Source of the DNA: Lentzea albidocapillata subsp. violacea
GTDB lineage: Bacteria; Actinomycetota; Actinomycetes; Mycobacteriales; Pseudonocardiaceae
Assembly: GCF_900100275.1 (NCBI RefSeq)
Contig: NZ_FNET01000007.1
Coordinates: 1-64,000, forward strand
Reading direction: 5' to 3'
DNA: 64,000 nt
Of the stretch, positions 16,929 to 26,248 are shown piece by piece. Position numbers and translations under genes: made by a program. The stretch's first letter is position 1, and every line of letters begins with the position of its first letter. Below the pieces are notes generated by a model that saw nothing but the letters and a program-made list of their open reading frames with translations, was not told where the DNA came from and searched no databases.

Positions 16929-17692
16929 ACAAGTTCCTGCAACGGTGGACCGTGTTCGCCGGTCTCGTAGTCTTCTGGCAGCTGGCCGGCATGGCGGCCG
17001 ACGACCCGTTCTTCCCGCCACCGTCCGACATCGTGTCGGCGGCCTGGGAGTGGTGGGTCCTGGAGCCCCAGAACGTCACCGAGCACATCCTGCCGTCGAT
17101 CGGCCGGCTGCTGTCGGGCTGGGCGATCGCCTCGGTCATCGGCGTGGCGCTGGGCGTGCTGCTCGGCCGCTCCGACCGGGCGATGGACTACGCGGGACCG
17201 CTGCTGGTGTTCCTGCGCTCGATCCCGCCGCCCGCGCTGGTGCCGGTGTTCCTGCTGCTGTTCAGGGGCGGCACGTCGATGCAGCTCGCGACGATCATCT
17301 TCGGCGTGATCTGGCCGGTGCTGCTCAACAGCGTGGACGGCGCCCGTTCCGTCGACGTGACCAAAGTGGACACTTCCGCGGTCTTCCGGATCCCGCGCCA
17401 CCAGTGGGTTCTCGGGGTGGTGCTGCCCGCGGCCTCACCGAAGATCTTCGCCGGGCTGCGGGTGTCGCTGTCGCTGTCCCTGGTGCTGATGGTCATCTCC
17501 GAGCTCGTGGGCACGGACAACGGCATCGGTTCGCAACTCATGCAGGCACAGCGCGAGTTCGACTACACGCGCATGTGGGCCGGCATCGTCCTGCTGGGCG
17601 TGCTGGGCTACGGACTGAACACCGTGCTTCTGGCGGTGGAACGCAGAGCTTTGGCTTGGCAACCGAGGAGCAGGGATGAGCAACATGCTTGA
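16925..17692 (+). CDS. NitT/TauT-type ABC transporter permease 2
   Basis: A 255-aa membrane permease of the same family as the previous gene, with FLRSIPPPALVPVFLLLF and the coupling-loop region VFRIPRHQWVLGVVLPAASP. Start GTG 16925 gives the GTGA overlap with the first permease; an in-frame TTG 12 bp upstream is less likely. The 3' end overlaps the ATPase gene by 17 bp. Two different permease genes in one operon point to a heterodimeric channel, known in this family for some aromatic-acid transporters. Substrate not determined. Confidence 0.88.
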   Translation: MNKFLQRWTVFAGLVVFWQLAGMAADDPFFPPPSDIVSAAWEWWVLEPQNVTEHILPSIGRLLSGWAIASVIGVALGVLLGRSDRAMDYAGPLLVFLRSIPPPALVPVFLLLFRGGTSMQLATIIFGVIWPVLLNSVDGARSVDVTKVDTSAVFRIPRHQWVLGVVLPAASPKIFAGLRVSLSLSLVLMVISELVGTDNGIGSQLMQAQREFDYTRMWAGIVLLGVLGYGLNTVLLAVERRALAWQPRSRDEQHA

Positions 17693-18476
17693 GGTGGCCG
17701 ACCTAGGCCACAGCTACGGCGACTACGAGGCCATCGGTGGCCTCACGTTCACCGTGCGCGCCGGCGAGCTGGTGTGCGTGGTCGGACCCTCCGGATGCGG
17801 CAAGTCCACACTGCTGCGCACGATCTCGGGGCTCATCGCGCCCTCCCGCGGTGACGTGACCCTCAACGGTTCCCACCTCGCGGTGGTGTTCCAGGACTAC
17901 CAGCGTTCCCTGTTCCCGTGGCTCACGGTGCAGGGCAACGTGGAGTTCCCGCTGCGCTCCCTGCCGCGCGCCGAACGCCGCTCCCGCGCCGCCGAGGCCC
18001 TGGCCTGGGTGGGTCTCTCGGCGGCCGCCAAGAAGCGGCCGTGGCAGCTTTCCGGTGGCATGCAACAACGTGTGGCGATCGCGCGCGCTCTGGCGTACCG
18101 GCCGGCGTTGCTGTTGATGGACGAGCCCTTTGCCTCGGTGGACGCGCAGACCCGGTTCGAGCTGGAGGACCTGTTGCTGCGCGTGCGCCGTGAGCACGAC
18201 ACGACCGTTCTCGTGGTCACCCACGACATCGACGAGTCGGTGTACCTGGGCGACCGCATCCTGGTGCTCTCCGGCTCGCCCGCGAAGCTGGTGGCGGACC
18301 TGGAGGTGCCGTTGCCCGCCGAGCGTGACCAGGTGACGACGCGGACGGACGAGGCCTTCGTGGCGTTGCGGTCCAAGGTGGCCCGGCTGCTGAACGTCGG
18401 CGGCAAGCCCACCCTCGACGTCGACAAGTGGGCTGCGGCGGAACGGGAATCGCTCAGCGAGACCGTCTCGTCCTGA
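17676..18476 (+). CDS. NitT/TauT-type ABC transporter ATPase
   Basis: A 266-aa ABC ATPase with Walker A GPSGCGKST, Q-loop VVFQDYQRSLFPWLTV, signature LSGGMQQRVAIARAL, Walker B ALLLMDEPF and the switch histidine in VVTHDIDE. This Q-loop and length are typical of the SsuB/TauB group. It powers import through the two preceding permeases. The binding protein expected for this transporter is probably the lipoprotein at 20896, separated from it by two minus-strand genes. Confidence 0.92.
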   Translation: MSNMLEVADLGHSYGDYEAIGGLTFTVRAGELVCVVGPSGCGKSTLLRTISGLIAPSRGDVTLNGSHLAVVFQDYQRSLFPWLTVQGNVEFPLRSLPRAERRSRAAEALAWVGLSAAAKKRPWQLSGGMQQRVAIARALAYRPALLLMDEPFASVDAQTRFELEDLLLRVRREHDTTVLVVTHDIDESVYLGDRILVLSGSPAKLVADLEVPLPAERDQVTTRTDEAFVALRSKVARLLNVGGKPTLDVDKWAAAERESLSETVSS

Positions 18477-18488
18477 CAGTCGCTTGAG

Positions 18489-18529
18489 ACAGGTGAGCCC
18501 CGGACCGCCGCGGTCCGGGGCTCACCTGT
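18489..18529. terminator. Very strong hairpin between convergent genes
   Basis: A perfect 19-bp inverted repeat (arms 18489-18507 and 18511-18529) with only 3 unpaired bases. It sits 12 bp after the ABC ATPase stop and 24 bp from the end of the convergent IniB-like gene, so it probably terminates both. Confidence 0.85.
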
Positions 18530-18552
18530 GTTCACAGTGCGCCAAACACAGC

Positions 18553-19374
18553 TCAGAGGTGGAGGTCGATGCTGTTGCCGTTGCCGATGCCACCGTCGAG
18601 GATGTCGATGTCACCGATCTTGACGTCCCCGACGACCTGGCCGAGGTCGTTGTGCACGTCGCCGACCTGCACGACGTTGTGCACCACGTTGTCGGTCACG
18701 TCCACGACGTCCTTCACGTCGAGGTCGACCGAGCCGGCGACGTCCTTGACCAGCACGTCGGAGTCCAGGACGTCCTTGACGAGCACGTCGGTGTCGAGGT
18801 CCTTGACGACCACGTCGGTGACGTTGTCGACGTCGACGACGTCGGTCACCTTGGAGACGACGGCGTTGTCGTGGGCCACGCCGGAGACGTTCGAGACGAC
18901 GTCGCCGGCCGTCAGCACGGTGGAGTCGAGGGTGCCGGACACATCGCCCAGGCCGGAGAAGTCGCCGGTCAGTGCGGTGATGGCGGAAGGAGCGGAGACG
19001 CCGGTGGTGCCGGTGATGCCCTCGACGTTGCTCGCGATCAGCGTCAGCTGGTCGACGGCGGGCAGTTCGCCGCAGCCGGAGAGGACCTCGTCGATCGCGC
19101 CGGTGTTCGGGACGGACGCGGCGTCGAGCACCAGCGGCAGGATGTCCTGGACGTCGCCGGGGGTGAGGTCGCCCAGACCGGCTGCCTCCAGGGCGGCCAG
19201 CGGGTCCTGCTGAAACGCCTCGCGGGCGTCGAGGTCGGTCAGGAGGCCGAGAGTGAAGTCGTGCAGGGTGGTCTGTTCGGTCTGCGCCTCGGTGCCACCG
19301 GTCTGCACGCTGGTGTCACCGGTCTGGGCCGTGGTCGGGCCGGTCTGCACCGTGGTGGTCTCGGTCTGCTGCAT
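18553..19374 (-). CDS. IniB-like N-terminal domain protein with Asp/Val-rich repeats
   Basis: A 273-aa protein. Residues 1-32 are a Thr/Gln repeat (TVQTGPTTAQTGDTSVQTGG). Next is an IniB-type N-terminal domain, LHDFTLGLLTDLDAREAF with QDPLAALEAAGLGDLT and DVQDILPL. The remaining half is a low-complexity Val/Asp/Gly tract with repeats such as DVLVKDVLDSDVLVKDV. In mycobacteria iniB belongs to the cell-wall-stress iniBAC operon; here no iniA or iniC lies beside it. ATG at 19372-19374 has an AGGAG upstream. An earlier ATG at 19437 would add 21 residues. Role unknown, surface or wall stress possible. Confidence 0.7.
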   Translation of the reverse strand: MQQTETTTVQTGPTTAQTGDTSVQTGGTEAQTEQTTLHDFTLGLLTDLDAREAFQQDPLAALEAAGLGDLTPGDVQDILPLVLDAASVPNTGAIDEVLSGCGELPAVDQLTLIASNVEGITGTTGVSAPSAITALTGDFSGLGDVSGTLDSTVLTAGDVVSNVSGVAHDNAVVSKVTDVVDVDNVTDVVVKDLDTDVLVKDVLDSDVLVKDVAGSVDLDVKDVVDVTDNVVHNVVQVGDVHNDLGQVVGDVKIGDIDILDGGIGNGNSIDLHL

Positions 19375-19480
19375 GGGACTCAGGCTCCTGTAGGTGGATC
19401 GGGGGATGTCGTGTTGAACCGTATGGATGAACGACATCCCCCGGCATCGGGAGTTGGCCCCAGATCGTGACGTAGCGAGG

Positions 19481-19547
19481 TCCTTAGGGGATCGGGTTCA
19501 CCCGTTAGGGGAGCGGGGATTTCACCCTGTAGGGCTGATTTTTACCC
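19481..19547. repeat. Three tandem imperfect repeats upstream of the IniB-like gene
   Basis: Three direct repeats of about 23, 24 and 20 bp: TTAGGGGATCGGGTTCACCC, then TTAGGGGAGCGGGGATTTCACCC split by one base, then a weaker TAGGGCTGATTTTTACCC. Each begins with TAGGG and ends with ACCC. They lie about 107-173 bp upstream of the IniB-like start and just after the pobA stop, and look like stacked binding sites for one regulator. Confidence 0.55.
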
Positions 19548-19548
19548 A

Positions 19549-20718
19549 TCAGGGTCCGACGTAGTTCTCCGCGAAGGTGGCGCGGTAGGCGGGAGACTCC
19601 GCCAGGTGCTCCAGCCTCGCCTGGGCCAACCGTCCGAAGAACGGCGAGCTCACGTCGGTGTGGATCATGTTCACCATCCACTGGGAAAATTCCTGTGCCC
19701 GCCAGACGCGGCGCAGGCAGTCCTCCGAGTAGGTCTTGAGACCGGTCTCGGATCCGCTGGCGTAGAAGTCGATAAGCGCACGTCCGAACGTTGCGGCGTC
19801 GTTCATGGCGAGGTTCATGCCCTTGGCGCCGACCGGTGTGATGATGTGGGCTGCGTCACCCAGCAGGTAGAGCCTGCCGTACGACATCGGCTCGACCACA
19901 TGGCTGCGCATGTCGAGAACGCGCTTCTCGATGATCTTTCCCTCGGTCAGCGCCCACGACGAGTCGTGCAGTGTGAAACGTTTGTGCAAAGCTTCCCAGA
20001 CCTGTTCGTCGGACCAATCCGAAGCCTTGGTCCCGACCGGTACCTGAAGATAGAAACGGGATATCGTGGGAGACCGCAACATATGGCCGGCGAATCCGTC
20101 TTCGTGCAGCGCGTAAATGATGGCTTTAGTCGATGGAGGGGCTTCCGCGAGAATGGCCAGCCATTCGATCCCGTGCTGGTGCGAGAATTCTGAGAGCGCT
20201 CCCACAGGAATGGACGGACGGCTCACGCCGTGAAACCCGTCGCACCCGGCCACGAAGTCGCTCGTGATGGTCTCCCGGACCCCGTCTGCGCTGGTGAAGG
20301 CCACTGATGGACGAGAGGACGTCAGCTCCCGCAACTCCACGTCGCTGACCGAGAACCGGATGTCACCTCCTCTGTCCAGAAATCCCCCGATGAGGTCCTT
20401 GACGACTTCCTGCTGGGGGTACACGTAGTGTTCGCGGCCGCCATAGAGGTCGCTGTACGACACCTGGAACGCCTGGCCGCTCACGCGGAATTCACACGTT
20501 CCGTGACGGTCTGCTTCCATCAGCAAACGATCTGCCAGACCGAGCGACTCCAACATGGTCACGGAGCGGTGCTCCAGGACTCCTGCCCGTGCTCGTGTTT
20601 CCACTTGAGCTCGACTGGCCTTTTCGAGCACGACGCAGTCGATACCTGACTGCTGGATCAAGTTTGCCAAGGTCAGACCGGCCGGCCCTGCGCCGACAAC
20701 GGTCACGGAGCGCTTCAA
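19549..20718 (-). CDS. pobA: 4-Hydroxybenzoate 3-monooxygenase
   Basis: A 389-aa class A flavoprotein hydroxylase. The FAD dinucleotide motif VVGAGPAGLTLANLI is at the N-terminus, the VAGCDGFHGVSR (DG) motif in the middle, and RLYLLGDAAHIITPVGAKG binds the FAD ribityl chain. Overall order and length match PobA, which converts 4-hydroxybenzoate to protocatechuate with NAD(P)H and oxygen. A TTG at 20716-20718 preceded by AGGAGA is the best start and puts the FAD motif at the N-terminus as in homologues; upstream in-frame starts would add about 27 residues. Protocatechuate-cleavage genes are not in the window. Confidence 0.85.
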   Translation of the reverse strand: MKRSVTVVGAGPAGLTLANLIQQSGIDCVVLEKASRAQVETRARAGVLEHRSVTMLESLGLADRLLMEADRHGTCEFRVSGQAFQVSYSDLYGGREHYVYPQQEVVKDLIGGFLDRGGDIRFSVSDVELRELTSSRPSVAFTSADGVRETITSDFVAGCDGFHGVSRPSIPVGALSEFSHQHGIEWLAILAEAPPSTKAIIYALHEDGFAGHMLRSPTISRFYLQVPVGTKASDWSDEQVWEALHKRFTLHDSSWALTEGKIIEKRVLDMRSHVVEPMSYGRLYLLGDAAHIITPVGAKGMNLAMNDAATFGRALIDFYASGSETGLKTYSEDCLRRVWRAQEFSQWMVNMIHTDVSSPFFGRLAQARLEHLAESPAYRATFAENYVGP

Positions 20719-20769
20719 CTGGGGTTCTCCTAGCGCTAGACCTGCTGTGCTTAGATGCTCACCGCAGGT

Positions 20770-20843
20770 AGTTGACTGGAACCTGCTCGTGTCGGTCAAC
20801 TGGGGTCTTTTGGAGCAGCGTCATTACTCTGAGTGGTTGACCG
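20770..20843. promoter_or_regulatory. Three TTGAC-core sites between pobA and the binding-protein gene
   Basis: The divergent intergenic region holds GTAGTTGACTGG (20768-20779), the inverted CCAGTTGACC (read on the minus strand from 20803 to 20794) and GTGGTTGACCGT (20833-20844). The first two form an inverted pair. They could be operator sites controlling pobA and the transporter lipoprotein together, or remnants of -35 elements. A run of eight C at 20851-20858 lies just downstream. Confidence 0.35.
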
Positions 20844-20895
20844 TCGCGATCCCCCCCCGCAACGACGACACCGCTCCGACAGGAGAGTGCTCCCG

Positions 20896-21912
20896 ATGAC
20901 TCGAAGAGTCCGCCGTATGGCCATCCGTGGCATCGCCCTTGCCACGCTGCTCGCCACCGTGGCGAGCTGTGGTGCGCTCGGCGGCAAAGAGCAAGCACCC
21001 CCGGCTGATGCGAACAGCAGCGGTCCGGTCGAGAAGGCCAAGATCAGCCTGGGGGTCCTGCCGATCCTCGACGTGGCGTCCGTCCACGTGGCGATCAAGA
21101 AGGGGTACTTCAAGGCCGAAGGCCTCGAGGTCGACCTCAAGATCATCCAGGGTGGGGCCGCCGCGATCCCCGGCCTGGTCAGCAAGGAGCTGGACTTCAC
21201 GTTCGGCAACTGGGTCTCGTTCTTCGCCGCCCAATCGAAGGACGCCGCCAAGGCGGTCGACGGAATCAAGCTCATCTCCGACGGCTACCAGGCGAAACCC
21301 GACATGTTCCTGATCCTGGCGGGCGGTGACTCGGCCATCAAGAGCCCGGCCGACCTCGCCGGCAAGACCATCGCGATCAACACGTTCAAGAACATCGCGG
21401 AGCTCACCGCGAAGGCCACGCTCGAGGCCGCGAACGTGGACGTGAACTCGGTGAAGTTCAAGGAGATGCCGTTCCCGGACATGCAGGCGGCGGTCCAGAA
21501 CAAGACCGTTGACGCGGCCTTCATGGTCGAGCCGTTCATCACCCGCGCGCAGCGCGCCGCCGGTCAGATCAAGGTGCTGGACGCCGCGTCCGGCCCGACC
21601 GACAACATCCCGATCGCGGGCTACGCGACCACCGGCGCCTTCGCCAAGGAGAACCCCAAGACCGTCGCCGCCTTCCAGCGCGCGATGGCCAAGGGCCAGG
21701 CCGAAGCCGCCGACCGTCCCACGGTCGAGCCACTGCTCGTCGAGTACGCCAAGGTCGACAAGGAAACCGCAGGTCTTGTCCACTTCGGCGCCTTCCCGAC
21801 GACGCTCGACGCCACGCGTCTGCAGCGCGTCGTCCAGCTGATGCAGCGGTACCAGATGCTGGACAAGGAGCTCGACGTCAGGCCGATGCTCATCCAGCCC
21901 TCCGGTAGTTGA
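20896..21912 (+). CDS. NitT/TauT-type ABC substrate-binding lipoprotein
   Basis: A 338-aa protein. A basic start, MTRRVRRMAIRG, is followed by a hydrophobic stretch and the lipobox TVASC, so it should be lipid-anchored outside the membrane. The mature part is of the NMT1/SsuA type: ISLGVLPILDVASVHVAIKKG and EGLEVDLKIIQGG, with the SPADLAGKTIAINTF hinge. It probably feeds the permease-ATPase set at 16185-18476, four kb upstream on the same strand. Divergence from pobA hints at an aromatic acid as ligand, but this is inference only. ATG 20896 has AGGAGAG upstream. Confidence 0.87.
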   Translation: MTRRVRRMAIRGIALATLLATVASCGALGGKEQAPPADANSSGPVEKAKISLGVLPILDVASVHVAIKKGYFKAEGLEVDLKIIQGGAAAIPGLVSKELDFTFGNWVSFFAAQSKDAAKAVDGIKLISDGYQAKPDMFLILAGGDSAIKSPADLAGKTIAINTFKNIAELTAKATLEAANVDVNSVKFKEMPFPDMQAAVQNKTVDAAFMVEPFITRAQRAAGQIKVLDAASGPTDNIPIAGYATTGAFAKENPKTVAAFQRAMAKGQAEAADRPTVEPLLVEYAKVDKETAGLVHFGAFPTTLDATRLQRVVQLMQRYQMLDKELDVRPMLIQPSGS

Positions 21913-21918
21913 CGAACA

Positions 21919-21961
21919 GCGCGGGTGGCTGTGATCAGGCCGTGATCACGGCCACCCGCGC
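21919..21961. terminator. Strong two-part hairpin after the binding-protein gene
   Basis: GCGCGGGTGGC pairs with GCCACCCGCGC (11 bp), and inside it GTGATCA pairs with TGATCAC around a 5-base loop. It begins 7 bp after the stop and separates the lipoprotein gene from the conservon. Confidence 0.8.
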
Positions 21962-22131
21962 GACCGTTTCCTCCAGATGAATTATCGTGCGACGGCCGTT
22001 TAGCCGCGCAGCTCAAAGTTGTTGATTCTCGAACCACTGTTTTGTCGTCCGAACGGCGGTATGAGAACAGCGCGTTTTACTCCAAGATCCACCAGGTTTG
22101 CAGCTATTAAACGGGGCGGGGAGTGTTGACG

Positions 22132-24900
22132 GTGCGCGGTCGTGAGGACCAGCGAGGCATCGACCGGTTCCGCCTACGCAACTGGCGGTTGCGGAGCAAG
22201 CTCGCAGTGGTGTTGCTAGTTCCGGCTCTGAGCACCGCGACGCTCGCGGGCCTGCGCCTGAACACCCAGCTCGACGACGTCGAACTCTTCGGCAACGTCC
22301 AGCGCGAGCTCGCCGTGAGCCACCAGGCGGCGAGGGTGGAGAACGCTCTACAGGTCGAACGTGACTGGGCGGTGCAGTGTGTGGCCGCCGGCAGGCAGAA
22401 CGCGTGCCCGGAGCACGCCGCCAAGACGAATCTCACCGATACGGAACTGGGCAGGTACCGGGATACGGGCGCGACGGCCACGGCCTTGAGCGCGCCCTTG
22501 CGGGAGACGTTCACCAAGTCGCTGCAGTCGCTCGACGGACTGGCGAGCTTGCGCGTGACGTTGCTGACCACCAAGTACCCGGACGTCGCGGTGATCAGTG
22601 CGTACAACCAGATCATCGCCTCGCTCGGCACGGTGCACCGCGCCGCGATCTCCAGCCTGAGCGAGCCGGAGATCGTTCCGCTGGTGGCCGCCGCGCAGGC
22701 GCTCTACACGGCGCAGGAGCAGCTCGGCCAGCAGAACTCGCTCCTGACGTCCACCGCGCTGCGCAGGGGCTTCGCGCCCGGCGCCGCGGACGAGCTGCGT
22801 GCCGCGCAGTCGCGTCTGGACGCGGCGTTCAACGAGTTCAACGACGCGGCGTCGCCGGCGAACAGGCAGAAGTTCCAGGACGTCGTGTCCGGTTCGTCCG
22901 TGGACGGTCGCAACCGGCTCGTGCGGCTCGCGCTCGCGCAGGACTTCGAGCGCAAACCGGTGTCCATCACGGACGCCGAGGTCCTCAAGATCGGCCAGGA
23001 CACCGCGAACCTGGTTCGCGAGGTCGCGACCCACGTGGAGGCTCAGGCCGACGCGACGACCACGCGCCTTGCCGACACGGCTCGTTCGGACGCCTGGCGT
23101 GACGCGGCACTGGTCGCCGTCTCGCTGCTGATCGCGTTCGGCCTGATGGCGATGGTCGCCCAGTCGATGCTGCGGCCGCTGCGCGTGCTGCGCCGCAGCG
23201 CGCTCGACGTGGCCCGCAACCAGCTGCCCGAGGCGATCAAGCGAATCCGTTCGCACCGCGACCCGGAACGCGCCGCGGAGGAAGCGATCGTCCCGGTGCC
23301 GCTCAACACGACCGAAGAGGTCGGCCAGGTGGCACGGGCGTTCGACCTCGTGCAGCGCGAAGCCGTCCGCCTCGCCGTCGAGCAGGTGGCACTGCGCGCG
23401 AACGTCAACGACATGTTCATCAACCTGTCGCGGCGTTCGCAGGCGTTGGTGGAGCGGCAGATCAACGTGATCGACCGGCTCGAGCAGGACGAGCAGGACC
23501 CGGACCACCTGGCGTCGCTGTTCGAGCTCGACCACCTCGCCACGCAGATGCGCCGCAACAGCGAGAACCTGCTCGTGCTCTCCGGCACGACGGTCAACCG
23601 CCGCGTCACCCGCCCGGTCGCGATCGCCGAGGTGCTCGGCGCCGCGGTGTCCGAGGTGGAGAAGTACGCGCGCGTCCAGATCGCGCCGACGCCGGAGCTC
23701 ATGGTGCAGGGCCGCGTGGTCAACGACCTCGCGCACCTCGTCGCCGAGCTGCTCGACAACGCGACGGCGTTCTCCAAGCCCACCACCAAGGTGACGGTGC
23801 GGACGATAGAGACCCGCAAGGGCGAGGTCGCGATCCGCATCCACGACCGCGGCGTCGGCATGCAGGAGAACGACGTCGTCGAGTTCAACGCGAAGCTCGC
23901 CGAGCCGCCGGAGGTCGACGTCTCGGTGGCCCGCGAGATGGGCCTGTACGTGGTCGGCCAGCTCGCCAAGCGTCACGAGATCCGCGTGACGCTGGCGAAC
24001 AACGACGACATCGAGGGTGGCGTCACCGCGCAGGTGATCCTGCCGATCTCCCTGCTGCACAAGGGATCGGTGCCCGCGCTGCCGTTGCCGGCCGCGTCGC
24101 TGCCCTCCGCGGCCGAGTCCACCGGCACCGGTGAGGCCCTGTCCGGTGTGCCGAAGTGGACGCCGGAACACCCGGTCGTCGTGCCGTCGCCCGCCACCGA
24201 GGACGAGAACTCCGGCCGGCACCGCATCGAGCAGACCTCGACGGACGGCCTGTTCACCGCGCGGATCGAGGCTTCGGAAGACGTCGCCGAGGACGGGTAC
24301 TCCTACGAGCCGCCGATCGAACGCCCGACCGATCCCGCCACGGAGATCTTCCCCGCGATCGTCGACGAGCCGCTGATCTCGCACGACGACCTGTCGAGGT
24401 GGTTCAAGACCCCCTCGGCCCCCGAACCCTCCCTCAAGGACGTTCCGCCGGTGGAGCCGGAACGCGCCGAGCACCACGAGGAGGACGCGGAGCCCGCCAC
24501 CGTGAACGGCCTGCCCAAGCGGCACCGTTCGGCGGACACCGTCAAGATCGAGGCGCCGACGGCGGTGCCGCGCGCGGTCGCCGACTACGCCGAGTCCGAC
24601 TGGGGAGTGGCGGACGAAGGCTGGAAGGCCGCGGGCGCGCTGGACAAGGGCACGGCCGCGCAGACGACGGAGAACGGTCTGCCCAAGCGCGTCCCGAAGG
24701 CGCGCCTGGTCCCCGGTTCGCTGCCGAAGCCGACGTCGCCCGCGCCCCAGCTGTCGACCGCCGCCATCCCCGGCCGGTCGGCCGACCGGCTGCGCCAGCG
24801 GTTCGCCACGTACCAGAAGGGTGTCCAGATGGGCCGTGAGTCGCTCTTCGACTCCGCCGTCGGAGGCATCCCCGTGATCGCAGAAAGGGAACGCCAGTGA
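22132..24900 (+). CDS. Conservon sensor protein (CvnA-type histidine kinase-like)
   Basis: A protein of about 922 aa. A first membrane helix lies near residues 23-43, then an extracellular nitrate/nitrite-sensor-like helical domain (about 55-300), a second helix, and a HAMP-like linker. The conserved block [20 protein letters not shown], with [20 protein letters not shown], leads into an HATPase domain with the N box [12 protein letters not shown] and HDRGVGM. The last 270 residues are Pro/Glu-rich and disordered. This is the CvnA layout of the conservon membrane complexes that couple signals to a small GTPase. GTG 22132 has GGGGAG 8 bp upstream; GTG 22123 overlaps that site. Confidence 0.85.
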   Translation: MRGREDQRGIDRFRLRNWRLRSKLAVVLLVPALSTATLAGLRLNTQLDDVELFGNVQRELAVSHQAARVENALQVERDWAVQCVAAGRQNACPEHAAKTNLTDTELGRYRDTGATATALSAPLRETFTKSLQSLDGLASLRVTLLTTKYPDVAVISAYNQIIASLGTVHRAAISSLSEPEIVPLVAAAQALYTAQEQLGQQNSLLTSTALRRGFAPGAADELRAAQSRLDAAFNEFNDAASPANRQKFQDVVSGSSVDGRNRLVRLALAQDFERKPVSITDAEVLKIGQDTANLVREVATHVEAQADATTTRLADTARSDAWRDAALVAVSLLIAFGLMAMVAQSMLRPLRVLRRSALDVARNQLPEAIKRIRSHRDPERAAEEAIVPVPLNTTEEVGQVARAFDLVQREAVRLAVEQVALRANVNDMFINLSRRSQALVERQINVIDRLEQDEQDPDHLASLFELDHLATQMRRNSENLLVLSGTTVNRRVTRPVAIAEVLGAAVSEVEKYARVQIAPTPELMVQGRVVNDLAHLVAELLDNATAFSKPTTKVTVRTIETRKGEVAIRIHDRGVGMQENDVVEFNAKLAEPPEVDVSVAREMGLYVVGQLAKRHEIRVTLANNDDIEGGVTAQVILPISLLHKGSVPALPLPAASLPSAAESTGTGEALSGVPKWTPEHPVVVPSPATEDENSGRHRIEQTSTDGLFTARIEASEDVAEDGYSYEPPIERPTDPATEIFPAIVDEPLISHDDLSRWFKTPSAPEPSLKDVPPVEPERAEHHEEDAEPATVNGLPKRHRSADTVKIEAPTAVPRAVADYAESDWGVADEGWKAAGALDKGTAAQTTENGLPKRVPKARLVPGSLPKPTSPAPQLSTAAIPGRSADRLRQRFATYQKGVQMGRESLFDSAVGGIPVIAERERQ

Positions 24901-25319
24901 CCACCGCGACTGAGGAACTGGACAACTTCAGCTGGCTGGTCGAGGACTTCGTCAGCAGGGTGGCCGGTGTCGCGCACGCGATCGTGGTCTCCGCCGACGG
25001 CCTGTTGCTCGCATCGTCCGATCGACTCCCGCACGACCGCGCGGAGCAGCTCGCCGCCGTCTCGTCCGGACTGGTCTCCCTGAACCTCGGCGCGGCGCGC
25101 TGTTTCGAGGCGGGTGAGGTCAAACAGACCGTCGTGGAGATGGAACGGGGCTATCTTTTCCTGATGTCCATCAGCGACGGGTCCTGCCTCGCCGTACTCG
25201 CCGCACCCAACTGCGACATCGGGCTCATCGGCTACGCGATGACCCGGCTGGTGGAGCGGGTCGGTCTTCAGCTGACGCCGGAGATCCGGGCCCAGCTGCA
25301 CGTTTCCATGCGCGCCTGA
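24897..25319 (+). CDS. Roadblock/LC7 protein (CvnB-type)
   Basis: A 140-aa roadblock/LC7 protein: [36 protein letters not shown] followed by [19 protein letters not shown], in two pieces of the same domain. In conservons this small cytosolic protein binds the GTPase and may regulate its nucleotide state. It overlaps the sensor gene by 4 bp (GTGA). In standard conservons the next gene encodes a DUF742 DNA-binding-like protein (CvnC); here only 16 bp separate this gene from the GTPase gene, so CvnC is absent. Confidence 0.9.
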   Translation: MTTATEELDNFSWLVEDFVSRVAGVAHAIVVSADGLLLASSDRLPHDRAEQLAAVSSGLVSLNLGAARCFEAGEVKQTVVEMERGYLFLMSISDGSCLAVLAAPNCDIGLIGYAMTRLVERVGLQLTPEIRAQLHVSMRA

Positions 25320-25335
25320 GTAGAGAGAAGTTCCC

Positions 25336-25932
25336 ATGAGCAACGGTGCTCCGGGTCGTCCGGGGTCACCTGGGGCCGGCCTGAACGTGATGTCGTCGAA
25401 GATCGTCGTCGCGGGCGGGTTCGGCGTCGGCAAGACGACGTTCGTCGGGTCGGTCTCCGAGATCACCCCGCTGACGACCGAGGCCGTGATGACCCAGGCA
25501 TCGGTCGGTGTCGACGACCTGTCGGCGGTGCCGGACAAGGTGACCACCACGGTGGCCATGGACTTCGGCCGGGTGTCGCTGGACAAGGACCTGATCCTGT
25601 ACCTGTTCGGCACGCCCGGTCAGCACCGGTTCTGGTTCATGTGGGACGACCTGGTCCGCGGTGCGATCGGTGCCGTCGTCATGGTCGACACCCGCAGGAT
25701 CGACGAGGCGTTCGCGCCCATCGACTTCTTCGAGGACCGCGACCTGCCGTACGTGATCGCGGTGAACTGCTTCGACGGCCTGATGCACCACCGGGCGGAG
25801 GAGATCCGGGACGCGCTGACGATCTCGGCATCGGTGCCGATAATTCCGTGCGACGCACGGAACCGGCAGTCGACGAAGCAGATCCTGATCGCACTGGTGG
25901 AGCACGCGCTGCGCCAGCCTTCGTTCGCCTGA
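25336..25932 (+). CDS. Conservon small GTPase (CvnD-type)
   Basis: A 198-aa Ras-like GTP-binding protein with G1 VAGGFGVGKTTFV, a switch-region segment around TTVAMDFGRVSLD, G3 LFGTPGQHRFWFMWDDL, and a G4-like site in VIAVNCFDG, where NCFD replaces the NKxD of typical GTPases, as is usual for this family. In conservons the GTPase is the output or switch of the membrane complex. An AGAGAAG ribosome site precedes ATG 25336. The first 18 residues are Gly/Pro-rich and probably flexible. Confidence 0.9.
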   Translation: MSNGAPGRPGSPGAGLNVMSSKIVVAGGFGVGKTTFVGSVSEITPLTTEAVMTQASVGVDDLSAVPDKVTTTVAMDFGRVSLDKDLILYLFGTPGQHRFWFMWDDLVRGAIGAVVMVDTRRIDEAFAPIDFFEDRDLPYVIAVNCFDGLMHHRAEEIRDALTISASVPIIPCDARNRQSTKQILIALVEHALRQPSFA

Positions 25933-25953
25933 AACCCGCCTCCCGCGGAAACC

Positions 25954-25980
25954 GGGGCCGGTGCCACGCGCACCGGTCCC
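25954..25980. terminator. Hairpin after the conservon
   Basis: GGGGCCGGTGC pairs with GCACCGGTCCC (one G-T wobble) around a 5-base loop, 21 bp after the GTPase stop. Confidence 0.65.
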
Positions 25981-26248
25981 GTTCGGCCTTCCGGTCCATA
26001 AGAACCAGCCGCGTGTGAAGAGTTATACCTCCGTCCGGCGGCGGCCTGTTCGGCGCAGGAGAACGCGGGAAATCCGTTGGTAGGGCATGTTTCCGCTCGC
26101 CAGGCCACGCGCCGGTGCTGCCGGCGAGCTGATCACCGACGAAGTCTCTTGATCGTGGCAGCGCCGCTTCACACTTGACGCTTCTTGTGCGGCAACGGTG
26201 CGGCGATACAGTCGGGACGCAATTACCCTGCATTGCGAGGAGATTCCT
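25981..26248 (+). other. Intergenic region upstream of the snapalysin-like gene
   Basis: The gap from the GTPase stop to the protease start is 316 bp. Besides the hairpin at its left end, the right end holds a possible promoter: TTGTGC (26185-26190), 16 bp, TACAGT (26207-26212), then a GCGAGGAGA ribosome site. A TTGACG at 26175-26180 is also present but too far from the -10. I see no RNA gene or coding frame between 25981 and 26180. Confidence 0.4.

Noticed and set aside
19481-19547. Tandem repeats as a CRISPR array
   Set aside because: Units are imperfect, directly adjacent and without spacers; no cas genes are present.
20851-20858. Run of eight C before the binding-protein gene as a phase-variation tract
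   Set aside because: It lies outside the coding sequence and not in a clear promoter spacer. Such runs are expected by chance in 70% GC DNA.
22348-24525. 725-codon antisense frame over the conservon sensor
   Set aside because: It has His/Arg/Leu-rich composition typical of antisense frames in high-GC genes and no domain. The plus-strand frame has clear sensor and HATPase motifs.
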